Assembly: GCF_002879865.1 (NCBI RefSeq)
Contig: NZ_PNXY01000033.1
Location: forward strand, 1-64,000
DNA length: 64,000 bases
Origin: Paraburkholderia rhynchosiae
GTDB lineage: Bacteria; Pseudomonadota; Gammaproteobacteria; Burkholderiales; Burkholderiaceae
Direction: 5' to 3'
This document shows, in pieces, positions 8,962-18,625 of the stretch (within the stretch, counting starts at the first letter, position 1; every line of letters starts with the position of its first letter). A program made the position numbers and the translations under genes. A model generated the notes under the pieces. The model made no database searches, had not been told where the DNA came from, and worked only from the letters and a program-made list of their open reading frames with translations.

Positions 8962-10533
8962 TTACCCCACGCGGCGCGACTCGCCTTTCCAGTACTTTTC
9001 GCGCACTTGACGTCGCAGTACCTTGCCGACCGCGCTCAACGGTAGCGTCTCGACGAAGCTGACACTCTTTGGCGCCTTGAAGCGCCCAACCGAGCGCTTG
9101 ACGTGCTCGATCAGTTCCTCGGCGCTCACCTGCATGCCTTCCTTCAGCACGACTTCGGCATGCACGGTTTCGCCCCACTCGGCGTGCGGAATGCCGACCG
9201 CCGTCGACATGCTCACAGCCGGATGCGAATTCAGCGCGGCCTCGACCTCGATCGCGTAGACGTTGAAGCCACCGCTGATGATCACATCTTTCTTGCGATC
9301 GACGATGAACAGATAGCCCGCGTCGTCGAGATAGCCGAGGTCGCCGGACTTCCAGAAGCCGTCGACGAACTCAGCCGCGGTGCCTTGGGGATTGTTGAAG
9401 TATCCGCAGATCGTGCCCCGGCAGCGCACGCAGATTTCGCCGGTCTCGCCCAGGGGGACGTCGTTGCCTGCGTCGTCCATGATCCTGAGTTCAATGCCCG
9501 TGCCCACGCGGCCCGCGGACGCGAGGCGCCCCGTCTCGACAGCGGTCAGGTGATCGGCTTTCGACAGTATGCCGACGATCTGAAGGCACTCGGTCGCACC
9601 ATAGATCTGCTGGAAGATATTGCCGAAACGTTCCTGCGCGAGGTTGAGCTTCGCCGGGCTCATCGGCGCGCCGCCATAGTAGATCGTGCTGAGCGACGAG
9701 AGGTCGTAGGCGGTCGTCTCCTTCACTTCGAGCAGCCGGTAGATCAGCGTCGGCACGAGCAGCGCGTTCGTGATCCGCTCTGTCTGCACGTTGATGCACC
9801 ACTGCCGCAGGTCCGGGACATTCTGCGTGACATTGCAGCCGCCGCGAAAGTAGGTGGGCAGCACGCTGAAGCCGGAAGCATGGCTGATGGGCGCCATATG
9901 CAGATTGCGCGTCGTGTCGTGGAAGGTTTGCTCGTTCTCGAAGTATGAGGCGTCGCGCATGGCCATCCAGTTGTCGATGGTGTACTGCGCGCACTTGCTC
10001 TTGCCGGTCGTGCCGCCCGTGAAGCGATAGATGAGAATATCGTTCAGCGTGTCGCTTTCGACATTGGGATTGGCGTCGCTGCTACCTTCAACGAGATCCC
10101 AGAAATAGTGGAGCCCCTCGCGCGGCGTCTCGGGCGGGTCCATGCAGACCACCACGATGCCGCGCTCCGCCACGATGTCGAAGTAGCTCGCGAGCAGCGT
10201 ATTTTCGATGAACACGACCTTCGGCTTGATGAAGTCCGCTTGCCAGCAGTGCTCCTCGAGGGAATCGCGGAAGTTCGTGTAGACCGCGCCGGCTTCCCCC
10301 TTGAGTGCCGTCCATGCGTGCAGCAGCGACATGTTGTCGTTGTCGAGCAGACACATGTATGCGTCGCCACGGCGCAGGTGCAGGCGATCGCGCATCATGT
10401 TGACGATCCTGTTGGTCACCAGATGCAACTCTTTGAACGTGTACCGTCGTTGCCGCTCGATATTGACGAGTGCCTCGTTGTCAGGGTACCGCATTGCGGT
10501 ATAGCCGAACGTCCGTGCAAAGTTCATTTTCAT
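8962..10533 (-). CDS. AMP-forming acyl-CoA synthetase (fatty-acid-CoA ligase family)
   Basis: A 523-residue ANL-superfamily enzyme that would activate a carboxylic acid to its CoA thioester using ATP. The phosphate-binding motif is YRFTGGTTGKSK (unusual TGGTTG in place of the common SGTTG). Later motifs are IYGATE, the hinge DLGYLDDAGYLFIVDRKKD and a C-terminal GKVLRRQ in which an Arg follows the usual lysine region. ATG 10533 (MKMNFARTF) is chosen because the sequence upstream of it is low-complexity and not family-like; a second ATG at 10527 is possible. It is divergent from the DUF1302 gene, suggesting linked activation and transport. Confidence 0.9.
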   Translation of the reverse strand: MKMNFARTFGYTAMRYPDNEALVNIERQRRYTFKELHLVTNRIVNMMRDRLHLRRGDAYMCLLDNDNMSLLHAWTALKGEAGAVYTNFRDSLEEHCWQADFIKPKVVFIENTLLASYFDIVAERGIVVVCMDPPETPREGLHYFWDLVEGSSDANPNVESDTLNDILIYRFTGGTTGKSKCAQYTIDNWMAMRDASYFENEQTFHDTTRNLHMAPISHASGFSVLPTYFRGGCNVTQNVPDLRQWCINVQTERITNALLVPTLIYRLLEVKETTAYDLSSLSTIYYGGAPMSPAKLNLAQERFGNIFQQIYGATECLQIVGILSKADHLTAVETGRLASAGRVGTGIELRIMDDAGNDVPLGETGEICVRCRGTICGYFNNPQGTAAEFVDGFWKSGDLGYLDDAGYLFIVDRKKDVIISGGFNVYAIEVEAALNSHPAVSMSTAVGIPHAEWGETVHAEVVLKEGMQVSAEELIEHVKRSVGRFKAPKSVSFVETLPLSAVGKVLRRQVREKYWKGESRRVG

Positions 10534-10630
10534 CTTACGTCTCCAGATTTTTCTCGTCGGCTCAACCGGTTCGCGCCGCGCCTGCGCGGTCCAGCACTGC
10601 GCGGATTTTAGGCGCCTGCAATTCGTGTGG

Positions 10631-10650
10631 CCCCTTTCTTTTTGTGGGGT
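10631..10650. promoter_or_regulatory. C-run/G-run inverted element, copy 4
   Basis: CCCC (10631-10634), an 11-nt T-rich spacer and GGGG (10646-10649). It sits about 100 nt upstream of the acyl-CoA ligase start. Confidence 0.45.
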
Positions 10651-10734
10651 CCAGACGCGGCCGCCCGGCGCGGCCAGTGTACGCGCCAGGCGTCCTCGCG
10701 TGCCGCCTCGCCGGTCCCAAACCACGTAAACCCG

Positions 10735-10757
10735 CCCCCCCTCCTTTTTACAGGGGA
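10735..10757. promoter_or_regulatory. C-run/G-run inverted element, copy 5
   Basis: Seven C (10735-10741), an 11-nt spacer containing TCCTTTTT, and GGGGATGA (from 10753). It is nearly the same as copy 7 read on the other strand, which shares CCCTCCTTTTT. Confidence 0.48.
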
Positions 10758-10941
10758 TGAAGCGGCTCGGGTGCTGGCAACTTATGTCATAGCTATCCGG
10801 CATTGGGCATGGACCGCGCGAGTCACTTGACTGCTGAAGCGGCGTGAAGTGGAGGGTGCCCGAGTACGGATCACGCAAGCATCACCGGGGAGGCTTGACT
10901 ACACGGAATCCTTAGCAATGAAAACAAAAGGAGACAAACAG

Positions 10942-12714
10942 ATGTTTTGCAGAAACGAGAAAGACCGCGGGGCCACGACCCTGCCGCGCCTCACCGTGCT
11001 GGCCGGCCTGATCGCCGCCGCCATCCCATTGCATGCGTACGCGTTCAGGATCGATGCGGGTTCATCGGACTGGGAGGTGAACTGGGACAACACCTTCAGC
11101 TACAACCTCGGCATGCGTGCGCGCGGCATCGACCCGATGATCGGCAACAATCCGAATTACGACGACGGCGACTATAAGTTTCGTCACACGGGCGACATCG
11201 TTACGAACCGCGTCTCTATCCTCTCCGAGTTTACCGCCGCCTACCAGGGATACGTGGGTATCCGTCTTTCGGGTTCGGCGTGGAAGGACTTTGCGTACGG
11301 CAGCGGCAATGTGACGAATCCTGGCGCCTACGCGCCCGGCGTCTCGTACCAGTCGTTGCGCGCATATCCGAATGGCACCTATGGTTCCTACACGAACCGC
11401 TACTACGTCCAAGGCGCGCAACTGCTCGACGGCTTTGCGTTCTACAACACGCAGATTGCAGGCCGTGCGGTCTATCTGAAGGCCGGCCAGTTCACCGAGT
11501 ACTGGGGCAATTCGATGTTGTCCCCGACTCAGGGCATCTCGTACGCTCAAGGCGCGACGGACGGCATCAAGGCCTATAACTCGCCGGGCACGCAGACGAA
11601 AGAACTACTGCTGCCGCGTCCGCAGATCAGCCTGACGGCCCAGGTCACGCCCGAAGTGTCCGTCTCCGGCCAATATGAACTGGGGTGGACCTCCAACCGG
11701 CTACCCACGGGCGGTACGTATATCGAGGCGAACGACTCCGTGGCCCAAGGGCCGTCGGGGCTTTTCATCACGACATTGCCCGGAGCGGTGCGCCCCATCC
11801 TCGGGTTGCCGCCGGGCGGGCCGTTCGGCTACGTGATCCCGCAAGGTCCTTCGATCAAGCCGCCGCAAGTGGATAACAATTTCGGCATCAAGGTCGGCTG
11901 GACCCCGGAGTTCCTGCACGGCGGCATGGGCTTCTATTTCCGGCGCCTGGACGAAACGCAGCCGTGGGTGCTGGCAAACTGGAAGACCGTCCCCGCGCTG
12001 AACCGCGCGTTGCCGACCGACTACCACCTCGCCTATAACCGCGGCGTGCAGCTGTTCGGCTTCAGCCTGGATACGACGGTTGGCAGTACGGCCGTGGGCT
12101 TCGAAGCATCGTACCGTCACAACACCGCGCTCAATACCGCGCTCAGCCCGGCCATCGCGAACCAGACGACAGGCGCGAAGGGCGACATTCTCAACATCGT
12201 CACGAATGCGATCGTTCCGTTGCCGCGCACGCCGCTCTGGCAAACGGGCACCCTTACGGCGGAGCTGAACTATACGCGCCTGCTGTCCGTCACGCAGAAC
12301 GCGGCGCTGTTCAACGGCGTGGGCTATGCGGGTTGCCCGAGCAACAACAAGTGGAACGGCTGCTCGACGAAAGACTATGTAGGCGCGGGCTTCGTATTCG
12401 CGCCGCAGTGGCTGCAGGTGTTTCCTGGCATCGACCTGAGCATGCCGACATCGTTCTCGGGCGGACTCTACGGCACCACGCCGATCAACCCTGGCTCTTC
12501 GGCGGGCGGCCAGGGCTTCTTCACCTATTCGATCGGCGTGCAGGCGCTGATTCGCCAGCGGGCCACGCTGACGCTTTCCTACATCGGCTACCACGCTCAC
12601 GTGAACACCACCGCGGTCACGCCGAGCGGTCTGCCATACAACAGCACCGGCAACGGTCTGATCGACCTCAACGACCGTCCGTGGGTCTCGCTGACCTTCC
12701 AGTCGTCGTTCTAG
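10942..12714 (+). CDS. DUF1302 family outer-membrane protein
   Basis: About 590 residues with a signal peptide (hydrophobic VLAGLIAAAIPLHAYAF at about 20-36). The body is rich in Tyr, Gly and alternating hydrophobic residues and ends in an aromatic residue (VSLTFQSSF), all signs of an outer-membrane beta-barrel. DUF1302 proteins regularly occur with a DUF1329 protein, a YCF48-like protein and an MMPL pump, exactly the next three genes here. ATG 10942 is preferred because AAAGGAG stands 8-14 nt before it; ATG 10918 is in frame but lacks such a site. A channel role for a hydrophobic substrate is inferred. Confidence 0.87.
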   Translation: MFCRNEKDRGATTLPRLTVLAGLIAAAIPLHAYAFRIDAGSSDWEVNWDNTFSYNLGMRARGIDPMIGNNPNYDDGDYKFRHTGDIVTNRVSILSEFTAAYQGYVGIRLSGSAWKDFAYGSGNVTNPGAYAPGVSYQSLRAYPNGTYGSYTNRYYVQGAQLLDGFAFYNTQIAGRAVYLKAGQFTEYWGNSMLSPTQGISYAQGATDGIKAYNSPGTQTKELLLPRPQISLTAQVTPEVSVSGQYELGWTSNRLPTGGTYIEANDSVAQGPSGLFITTLPGAVRPILGLPPGGPFGYVIPQGPSIKPPQVDNNFGIKVGWTPEFLHGGMGFYFRRLDETQPWVLANWKTVPALNRALPTDYHLAYNRGVQLFGFSLDTTVGSTAVGFEASYRHNTALNTALSPAIANQTTGAKGDILNIVTNAIVPLPRTPLWQTGTLTAELNYTRLLSVTQNAALFNGVGYAGCPSNNKWNGCSTKDYVGAGFVFAPQWLQVFPGIDLSMPTSFSGGLYGTTPINPGSSAGGQGFFTYSIGVQALIRQRATLTLSYIGYHAHVNTTAVTPSGLPYNSTGNGLIDLNDRPWVSLTFQSSF

Positions 12715-12741
12715 GATTCATCGCAAACAGGAGAAAGACGT

Positions 12742-14115
12742 ATGAAAACTCTGCTTCATGTGGCCGCGGCCGGCCTCGTGACATTGCACGCCGCCGGCGC
12801 ATTGGCCGCCGTCTCGGCGGACGAAGCCCGCCAGCTCGGCACCACGCTCACGGCATTCGGCGCGGAGAAGGCGGCCAGCGCGGATGGCGTCATTCCCGAG
12901 TACAAAGGCGGGTTGACCTCGCCGCCCGCCGGTTATTCGGCCTCGAGCGGCAAATGGCCGGACCCGTTCAAGAGTGAGAAGCCGGTCGCGAGCATCACGG
13001 CCGCGAACATGGCGCAGCACGCCGACCGCCTCACGCCGGGCGTGCAGGCGCTGCTCAAACGCTTCCCGGAATATCGCGTGGACGTCTATCCGACGCATCG
13101 CTCGATGTCGTATCCGCAATGGGTGCTCGATAACACGCTGAAGAACGCGACCACTGCGAAGCTCGTCGGCAAGGTGGAAGGCGACGGCGTGGAAGGGGCG
13201 TTCGGCGGCGTGCCGTTCCCGATTCCGAAGAACGGCTATGAGGTGATGTGGAACGCGCTCCTGAGCTATCAGCGCACGCAGTTCTCGGTGACGAACTTCG
13301 GCGGCTGGCTCGTCGACACGTCGGGTGGCCGCACGCAATTGCCCGTGCTGAACTTCGTCGAATACCGCCCGTATTACGACCCGAAGAACGCGGACAGCAA
13401 ACAGGGTTATCCGTACGACCGTCTGTGGGCGCAGATCCAGACGCCGCCGACTCTGGCGGGCCAGACCGCTCTGGTCAACTACTCGATGAACTATTCCGAG
13501 CGCGACCAGGAAAGTTGGGCGTACTTTCCGGCGCAGCGCCGCGTGCGCATGGCGCCCGACTACAAGTACGACACGCCGGCGGCGAGCTACGGCGGCGTCG
13601 AGTTCTGGGACGAAGCCGGTCTGTTCCGCGGCCGTATGGACCGCTTCGACTTCAAGCTGATTGGCAAGAAGGAGATGATCGTCCCCTACAACAACTACCG
13701 TCTCTCGCAGCTTTCCCCTGACGACGTGCTCGGCCAGAAGAACGTCAAGCCCGATGCGATGCGCTGGGAGCGTCATCGCGTGTGGGTGGTGGAAGCGACG
13801 CTGAAGGCGGGCGCACGCCACGCCTATGCCAAACGCGTGCTCTACATCGACGAGGACGGCTGGACCTTCCTCGAAACGGACGGCTATGGCCACGACGGCA
13901 AGCTGTGGCGCGTCGGCCTCACGCATACGTTCCCGTTCTATGAAGGCGGCGGCATGTATACCTTCCAGAACAACTTCTACGATCTCCAGAAGGGCAATTA
14001 CTTCATCACCGGCACAACGGCCGAAAACGGTCAACCGCTCGTGCGCCCGTCGGACAAGTTCGACAAGGGCAATCTCTTCACGCCTGCGGGCATGGCGGGA
14101 ACCGGCTTGCGCTAG
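12742..14115 (+). CDS. DUF1329 family periplasmic protein
   Basis: A 457-residue exported protein with a clear signal peptide (MKTLLHVAAAGLVTLHAAGA, cleavage near ALA). It matches DUF1329, a family related in fold to the LolA/LolB lipid-carrier group, so carrying a lipophilic molecule across the periplasm is a reasonable inference. It starts 27 nt after the DUF1302 stop, with CAGGAGAAAGA as ribosome site, and is evidently co-transcribed. The tract KRFPEYRVDVYPTHRSMSYP near residues 108-127 is typical of the family. Confidence 0.87.
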   Translation: MKTLLHVAAAGLVTLHAAGALAAVSADEARQLGTTLTAFGAEKAASADGVIPEYKGGLTSPPAGYSASSGKWPDPFKSEKPVASITAANMAQHADRLTPGVQALLKRFPEYRVDVYPTHRSMSYPQWVLDNTLKNATTAKLVGKVEGDGVEGAFGGVPFPIPKNGYEVMWNALLSYQRTQFSVTNFGGWLVDTSGGRTQLPVLNFVEYRPYYDPKNADSKQGYPYDRLWAQIQTPPTLAGQTALVNYSMNYSERDQESWAYFPAQRRVRMAPDYKYDTPAASYGGVEFWDEAGLFRGRMDRFDFKLIGKKEMIVPYNNYRLSQLSPDDVLGQKNVKPDAMRWERHRVWVVEATLKAGARHAYAKRVLYIDEDGWTFLETDGYGHDGKLWRVGLTHTFPFYEGGGMYTFQNNFYDLQKGNYFITGTTAENGQPLVRPSDKFDKGNLFTPAGMAGTGLR

Positions 14116-14215
14116 AGCGTGAACCGTCGTTAATGAAGCGTTGGTGAGCCTCATTCGCCCTTTGCCGGCATGCGTCGGCGAAGGGCGGCTCCAGAGCGCA
14201 AGATCGAGGAAGACG

Positions 14216-15322
14216 ATGCGGCAAATGAATCATCGAAGAACTCCGCGCGCGGCTTCGCTGCTGCTCGTGCTCGCCGCGTGCGTCCTTGACGCGCAAGCCG
14301 CTCCCCCTGCGGCCCCGGCACAGAAAGGTTCGTTCGTCGATCCGCTGGACGCCCCCGCGCTGATGCACGGCGACGTAGCGGCGCGGCCCGTCATGGCCGT
14401 GGCGCGAGCCGGCACGCGTCTCGTTGCGGCCGGCATGCGCGGCCTGATCATCGTGTCAGACGACGCAGGAAAGAGTTGGCGGCAGGCTGCTGTGCCGGTT
14501 CGCAGCGACCTCTTAGCGCTGAGTTTCCCGACTGCGCACGACGGCTGGGCGGTGGGCCACGACGGCGTGGTGCTGCACACTGCGGATGCGGGTAGCACGT
14601 GGACGCGCCAGTTCGACGGGCGCGTGGCCGCCGCTTCGCTGGCGGCCTCGTACAAGCTGGGAATCGCAGCGGGCGACACCGCGTTACAGCCTTACCTCGA
14701 CCAGATCGTGCTGAACTACAGGCAGGGCCCCTCGCTGCCCCTGCTCAGCGTGTGGTTCGACGATGCACAGCATGGCATGGCGGTCGGGCCGTTTGGCTCG
14801 GCCATCGCGACGAGCGACGGCGGCAAGACCTGGCTGCCCATGCTCGAACGCATCGACAATCCGCAGTTTCTGCATCTGAACGCGATTCGCGGAATAGCGG
14901 GCGAGGTTTTCATCGCGGGCGAGAAGGGCACGGTGTTTCGCCTCGACAGATCGACCGGAAAGTTCGCGTCGCTCGAGACGGGCTACGCGGGGAGCTTCTT
15001 CGGCATTGCGGGCGACGAGCGCGCGCTGTTCGCCTACGGACTGCGCGGCACCATCTACCGCAGCACGGACCTCGGCACGAGCTGGGCCGCGTTGAAGAGT
15101 CCGCTGCATGGCGCCGTCACGAGCGCGGCGCCGATCGAATCGCGTCACGCGGTGGTGTTCGTCACGTCGAGCGGCGAAGCCACGCTCTACGACGAAGCCA
15201 CCGATTCGTTCAGCCCATTGAAGACGCGTCATGCGGCGGCGTTGACAGGCGTCGTGCCGCTTGCCGCCGACACGCTCGCGCTCACGTCGCTGGCCGGCAC
15301 GAGCGTCGCATCGGCACGCTAA
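14216..15322 (+). CDS. YCF48-like beta-propeller protein
   Basis: A 368-residue exported protein with repeated blades of the type SDDAGKSWRQAAVP, TADAGSTWTRQF, SDGGKTWLPMLE and STDLGTSWAALK, which define the YCF48/BNR-like photosystem-assembly fold. A signal peptide follows MRQMNHRRTPRAA. ATG 14216 has CGAGGAAGACG upstream; ATG 14225 is a possible alternative. It sits between the DUF1329 and MMPL genes. The role in such clusters is not established; helping assemble the envelope module is a guess. Confidence 0.82.
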   Translation: MRQMNHRRTPRAASLLLVLAACVLDAQAAPPAAPAQKGSFVDPLDAPALMHGDVAARPVMAVARAGTRLVAAGMRGLIIVSDDAGKSWRQAAVPVRSDLLALSFPTAHDGWAVGHDGVVLHTADAGSTWTRQFDGRVAAASLAASYKLGIAAGDTALQPYLDQIVLNYRQGPSLPLLSVWFDDAQHGMAVGPFGSAIATSDGGKTWLPMLERIDNPQFLHLNAIRGIAGEVFIAGEKGTVFRLDRSTGKFASLETGYAGSFFGIAGDERALFAYGLRGTIYRSTDLGTSWAALKSPLHGAVTSAAPIESRHAVVFVTSSGEATLYDEATDSFSPLKTRHAAALTGVVPLAADTLALTSLAGTSVASAR

Positions 15323-15354
15323 CGAGCCGCTGAACCAGCAAAGAGAATATCGCT

Positions 15355-17764
15355 ATGAATCCCCAAACTCAACGTGGCGACGCCACGCCGGTCGTGCGCT
15401 CCCGAGCGGAATTCGAAGCGAAGTCGGGATCGCGGCTGGAATGCCTGATCTTCAATAACCGGCTGTGGATCGTGTCGGTATGTGTCGTGCTGACCGCGCT
15501 GCTGGGCTTCCAGGCCGCCCGGTCCAACGTGAGCGCGAGCTATGAACGGATGATGCCGCAATCGAGCCCGTTCATCCGCAACTACCTGGCGAACCTCGAT
15601 TCGCTGCGCTCGCTCGGCAACTCCGTGCGCGTGGTCGTCGAGAATCGCAACGGCAGCATCTACGACCCCAAGTACCTCAAGGCGCTGCGTGACATCAACG
15701 ACCGCGCGTATCTGTTGCCGGGCGTCGACCGGGCCTTCGTGAAGTCGCTTTGGATGCCGGTGGTGCGCTGGGCCGAAGTGACGGAGACGGGCTTCCGGGG
15801 CGGCCCTGTCATGCCAGACGACTACGACGGTTCGGCCCCGAGCATCGCGAAGCTGCGCCAGAACGTGGCGCGTGCGGGCATCGTGGGATCGCTCGTCGGC
15901 GACGATCTGCAATCGAGCACCATCTTCCTGCCGCTGCTCGACCACTACGCGGACACCGGCAAGCCACTCGATGCGCGCGCGCTGCACGACGCGCTCGAAC
16001 AGATTCGCCACGACCACGCGCGCGACGGCATCGAGATTCATGTGACCGGCTTCGCGCAACTCGTGGGCGACCTCATAGAAGGGCTGCTGCAGGTGGCACT
16101 CTATTTCGCCGCAGCCGCTGCGCTCGCCACCGCTGTGATTTACGCGTACACGCGCTGCGCGCGCAGCACCGCCCTCGTGATCGGCTGCTCGCTTGCGGCC
16201 GTCGTGTGGCAGCTCGGCATTGTGCATCTGCTCGGCGTCGATCTGGATCCGTACTCGATCCTCGTGCCGTTCCTCATCTTTGCGATCGGCGTGTCGCACG
16301 GCGCACAGAAGATGAACGGCATCATGCAGGACATCGGCCGCGGCACCGACCGCTACGTTGCCGCGCGCTATACCTTTCCGGCGTCTCTTTCTCGCCGGCC
16401 TGACCGCGCTGCTGGCGGACGCGGTCGGCTTCGCCGTGCTCATGCTTATCGACATCCCCGTAATACGCGGGCTCGCAGTGGCCGCCAGCGCCGGCGTGGC
16501 GGTGCTGATCTTCACGAATCTGGTTTTCCTGCCCGTCATGCTTTCGTACACGGGCGTGAGCACCGCCGCTGCGTCGCGCAGTCTGCGGGCCGGCAAGCGG
16601 CATCCGCTGGCGACGCTGCTCGTGCCGTTCACGCGGCGCACGCCGGCTTGTATCGCCGTCTCGCTGGCTGCGGTGTTGCTCGCGGGCGGCCTGCTCGTGG
16701 CGCAACATCTGAAGATCGGCGACCTGGACCCGGGCGCGCCGGAATTGCGTGCGGATTCGCGCTACAACCGGGACAACGCGTATATCGCGAGCCATTACGG
16801 ACTGTCGACCGACCAGTTCGCCGTGATCGTCAAGACGCGGCCTGGCGGCGTCAATGAGTATCGGACGCTGATGGAGATGGACAACCTCGAACAGGTGCTG
16901 CGCGACGTCGACGGAGTGCAGACCACGCAGTCGATCAGCGGTGTAAGCCGCCGCAATACGGCTGCGGGCTTCGAGGGCGATCCGCGCTGGATGACGATCA
17001 GCCGCGATCCGTTCATCTCCACCGACGCGGTCAACAACGCGTACGTGGCGAATCCCGAACTCGTGAACGGGGCTCGCTCCGTCGCGCCGGTGATTGCCTA
17101 TCTGGCCGATCACAAGGCGAAAACGCTTCAGCAGGTCGTGAAAGCGGTCGAAGGATTTGCCGCGCAGCACGGCACGGCGACGCTCCAATTCCTGCCGGCC
17201 GCCGGCAACGCGGGCATCGAGGCGGCAACCAACATCGCCGTCGAGAAGGCGAACAGGATGATGCTCGTGCTCGTCTATGCAGCCGTGATCGCGCTGTGCT
17301 TCGTCACGTTCAGAAACTGGCGCGCCGTGGCGGTGGCGGTCGTGCCGCTCCTGATCACGTCGATTCTCTGCGAGGCGCTCATGGTCGCGCTCGGCATAGG
17401 CGTGAAGGTCGCGACGCTGCCCGTGACGGCGCTCGGCGTGGGCATCGGCGTGGACTACGCACTTTATCTGGTCAGCATCCAGTTGGCGCTGCAACGACAG
17501 GGCGCGACGCTGGAAGAGGCTTATCGCGAGGCACTGGGATTCACCGGCAAGGTAATCGCGCTGATCGGCGTGACGCTCGCGGTGTCCGTCGTAACGTGGG
17601 CCTGGTCGCCGATCAAATTCCAGGCCGACATGGGCGTGCTGCTGACTTTCATGTTCGTCTGGAACATGGTGGGAGCCCTCGTGCTGATTCCCGCGCTGTC
17701 GCACTTTCTGCTGCAACGTGCTCCGGCGGGGCGCGCGAATTGTGCACACGCGATGGCCGATTAA
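15355..17764 (+). pseudogene. MMPL/RND-family transporter, frameshifted
   Basis: An RND-superfamily exporter of about 803 codons is split between two frames. Frame one (from ATG 15355) covers the first transmembrane helix, a periplasmic loop and helices up to DIGRGTDRYVAARYTF. Homology continues at once in the next frame with RRLFLAGLTALLADAVGF. Removing one C at 16378/16379 restores the reading frame, so this is a one-base insertion or a sequencing error. The second half keeps the second periplasmic loop and the helix set with VTALGVGIGVDYALYL. It lies between the YCF48-like gene and etfB. Without repair the product would lack the C-terminal half. Confidence 0.88.
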
Positions 17765-17851
17765 CTGGCAGACGGCTAACGGTGCCGCGCACAGCAGCGA
17801 GCGCTCAGGCCCGCGCCAGGCGCGCAATAACATCAAGCAAAGGAGAAGGCG

Positions 17852-18601
17852 GTGAAAGTACTGGTGGCAGTCAAGCGCGTCGTGGATGCGAACGTGAAGG
17901 TCGGTGTGAAATCGGATGGTACGGGCGTCGACATTGCCAACCTGAAGATGTCGATGAATCCGTTCGACGAGATCGCAGTCGAGGAAGCCGTACGGTTGAG
18001 GGAAGCCGGTGTGGCAAGCGAAGTGATCGCTGTGTCGTGCGGCGTTGCGCAGGCTCAGGAGACGCTGCGCACGGCGCTGGCGATCGGCGCGGATCGCGCG
18101 GTGCTGGTTGAATCCGCAGCGGAGCTTCAGCCGCTGGCGGTTGCAAAGCTGTTGAAGGCGCTAGTCGACAAGGAGCGGCCTTCACTGGTGATTCTCGGCA
18201 AGCAGGCCATCGACGACGATTCGAACCAGACGGGCCAGATGCTCGCTGCGTTGGCCGGACTCCCGCAGGCCACGTTCGCTGCGAAGATTGTCGTCGCGCG
18301 CGGACGGGCCACGGTTGCACGTGAGGTGGATGGCGGCACGCAAACGCTGTCGTTGCAGCTGCCGGCAGTCGTGACGACCGACCTGCGCTTGAACGAACCG
18401 CGCTACGTGACGCTGCCTAACATCATGAAGGCAAAGAAGAAGCCGCTCGAAACGCTGAAGCCGGAAGAACTGGGCGTCGATGTCACGTCGCGCCTGAAAA
18501 CCCTTAAGGTCAGCGAACCGCCGAAGCGGAGCGCCGGCGTGAAGGTGGCGGACGTGAAGGCGCTAGTCGAGAAACTGAAGACCGAGGCCAAGGTGCTTTG
18601 A
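17852..18601 (+). CDS. etfB: Electron transfer flavoprotein, beta subunit
   Basis: A 249-residue ETF beta subunit (MKVLVAVKRVVDANVKV; AIDDDSNQTGQM; TDLRLNEPRYVTLPNIMKAK, the last being the dehydrogenase recognition loop). It starts at GTG 17852 with AAAGGAGAA just upstream. With etfA it forms the soluble heterodimer that takes electrons from acyl-CoA dehydrogenases and passes them to ETF-quinone oxidoreductase. Its position inside the island points to the local dehydrogenases as partners. It is distinct from the divergent ETF pair at 52472-54414. Confidence 0.95.
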   Translation: MKVLVAVKRVVDANVKVGVKSDGTGVDIANLKMSMNPFDEIAVEEAVRLREAGVASEVIAVSCGVAQAQETLRTALAIGADRAVLVESAAELQPLAVAKLLKALVDKERPSLVILGKQAIDDDSNQTGQMLAALAGLPQATFAAKIVVARGRATVAREVDGGTQTLSLQLPAVVTTDLRLNEPRYVTLPNIMKAKKKPLETLKPEELGVDVTSRLKTLKVSEPPKRSAGVKVADVKALVEKLKTEAKVL

Positions 18602-18625
18602 TACGGGCACGCGGAGACGAAAGAC

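Larger units (their letters stand above)
10534..10941. other. Divergent promoter region between acyl-CoA ligase and DUF1302 genes
   Basis: About 400 nt with no convincing gene. It contains two C-run/G-run elements (10631-10650 and 10735-10757) and is the likely control region for both the ligase and the envelope module. The second element includes CAGGGGATGA, close to a MalT box. Confidence 0.55.

Noticed and set aside
12718..14154. 478-codon minus-strand frame opposite the DUF1329 gene
   Set aside because: It lies wholly across a gene with clear homology and a signal peptide; composition is that of a shadow frame.
16371..16382. Programmed frameshift in the MMPL gene
   Set aside because: No slippery sequence or stimulating structure was seen, and the family is not known for recoding.
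16358..17764. Separate second MMPL gene starting at 16358
   Set aside because: Its sequence continues the first frame exactly where that frame's homology ends, so it is the back half of one frameshifted gene.
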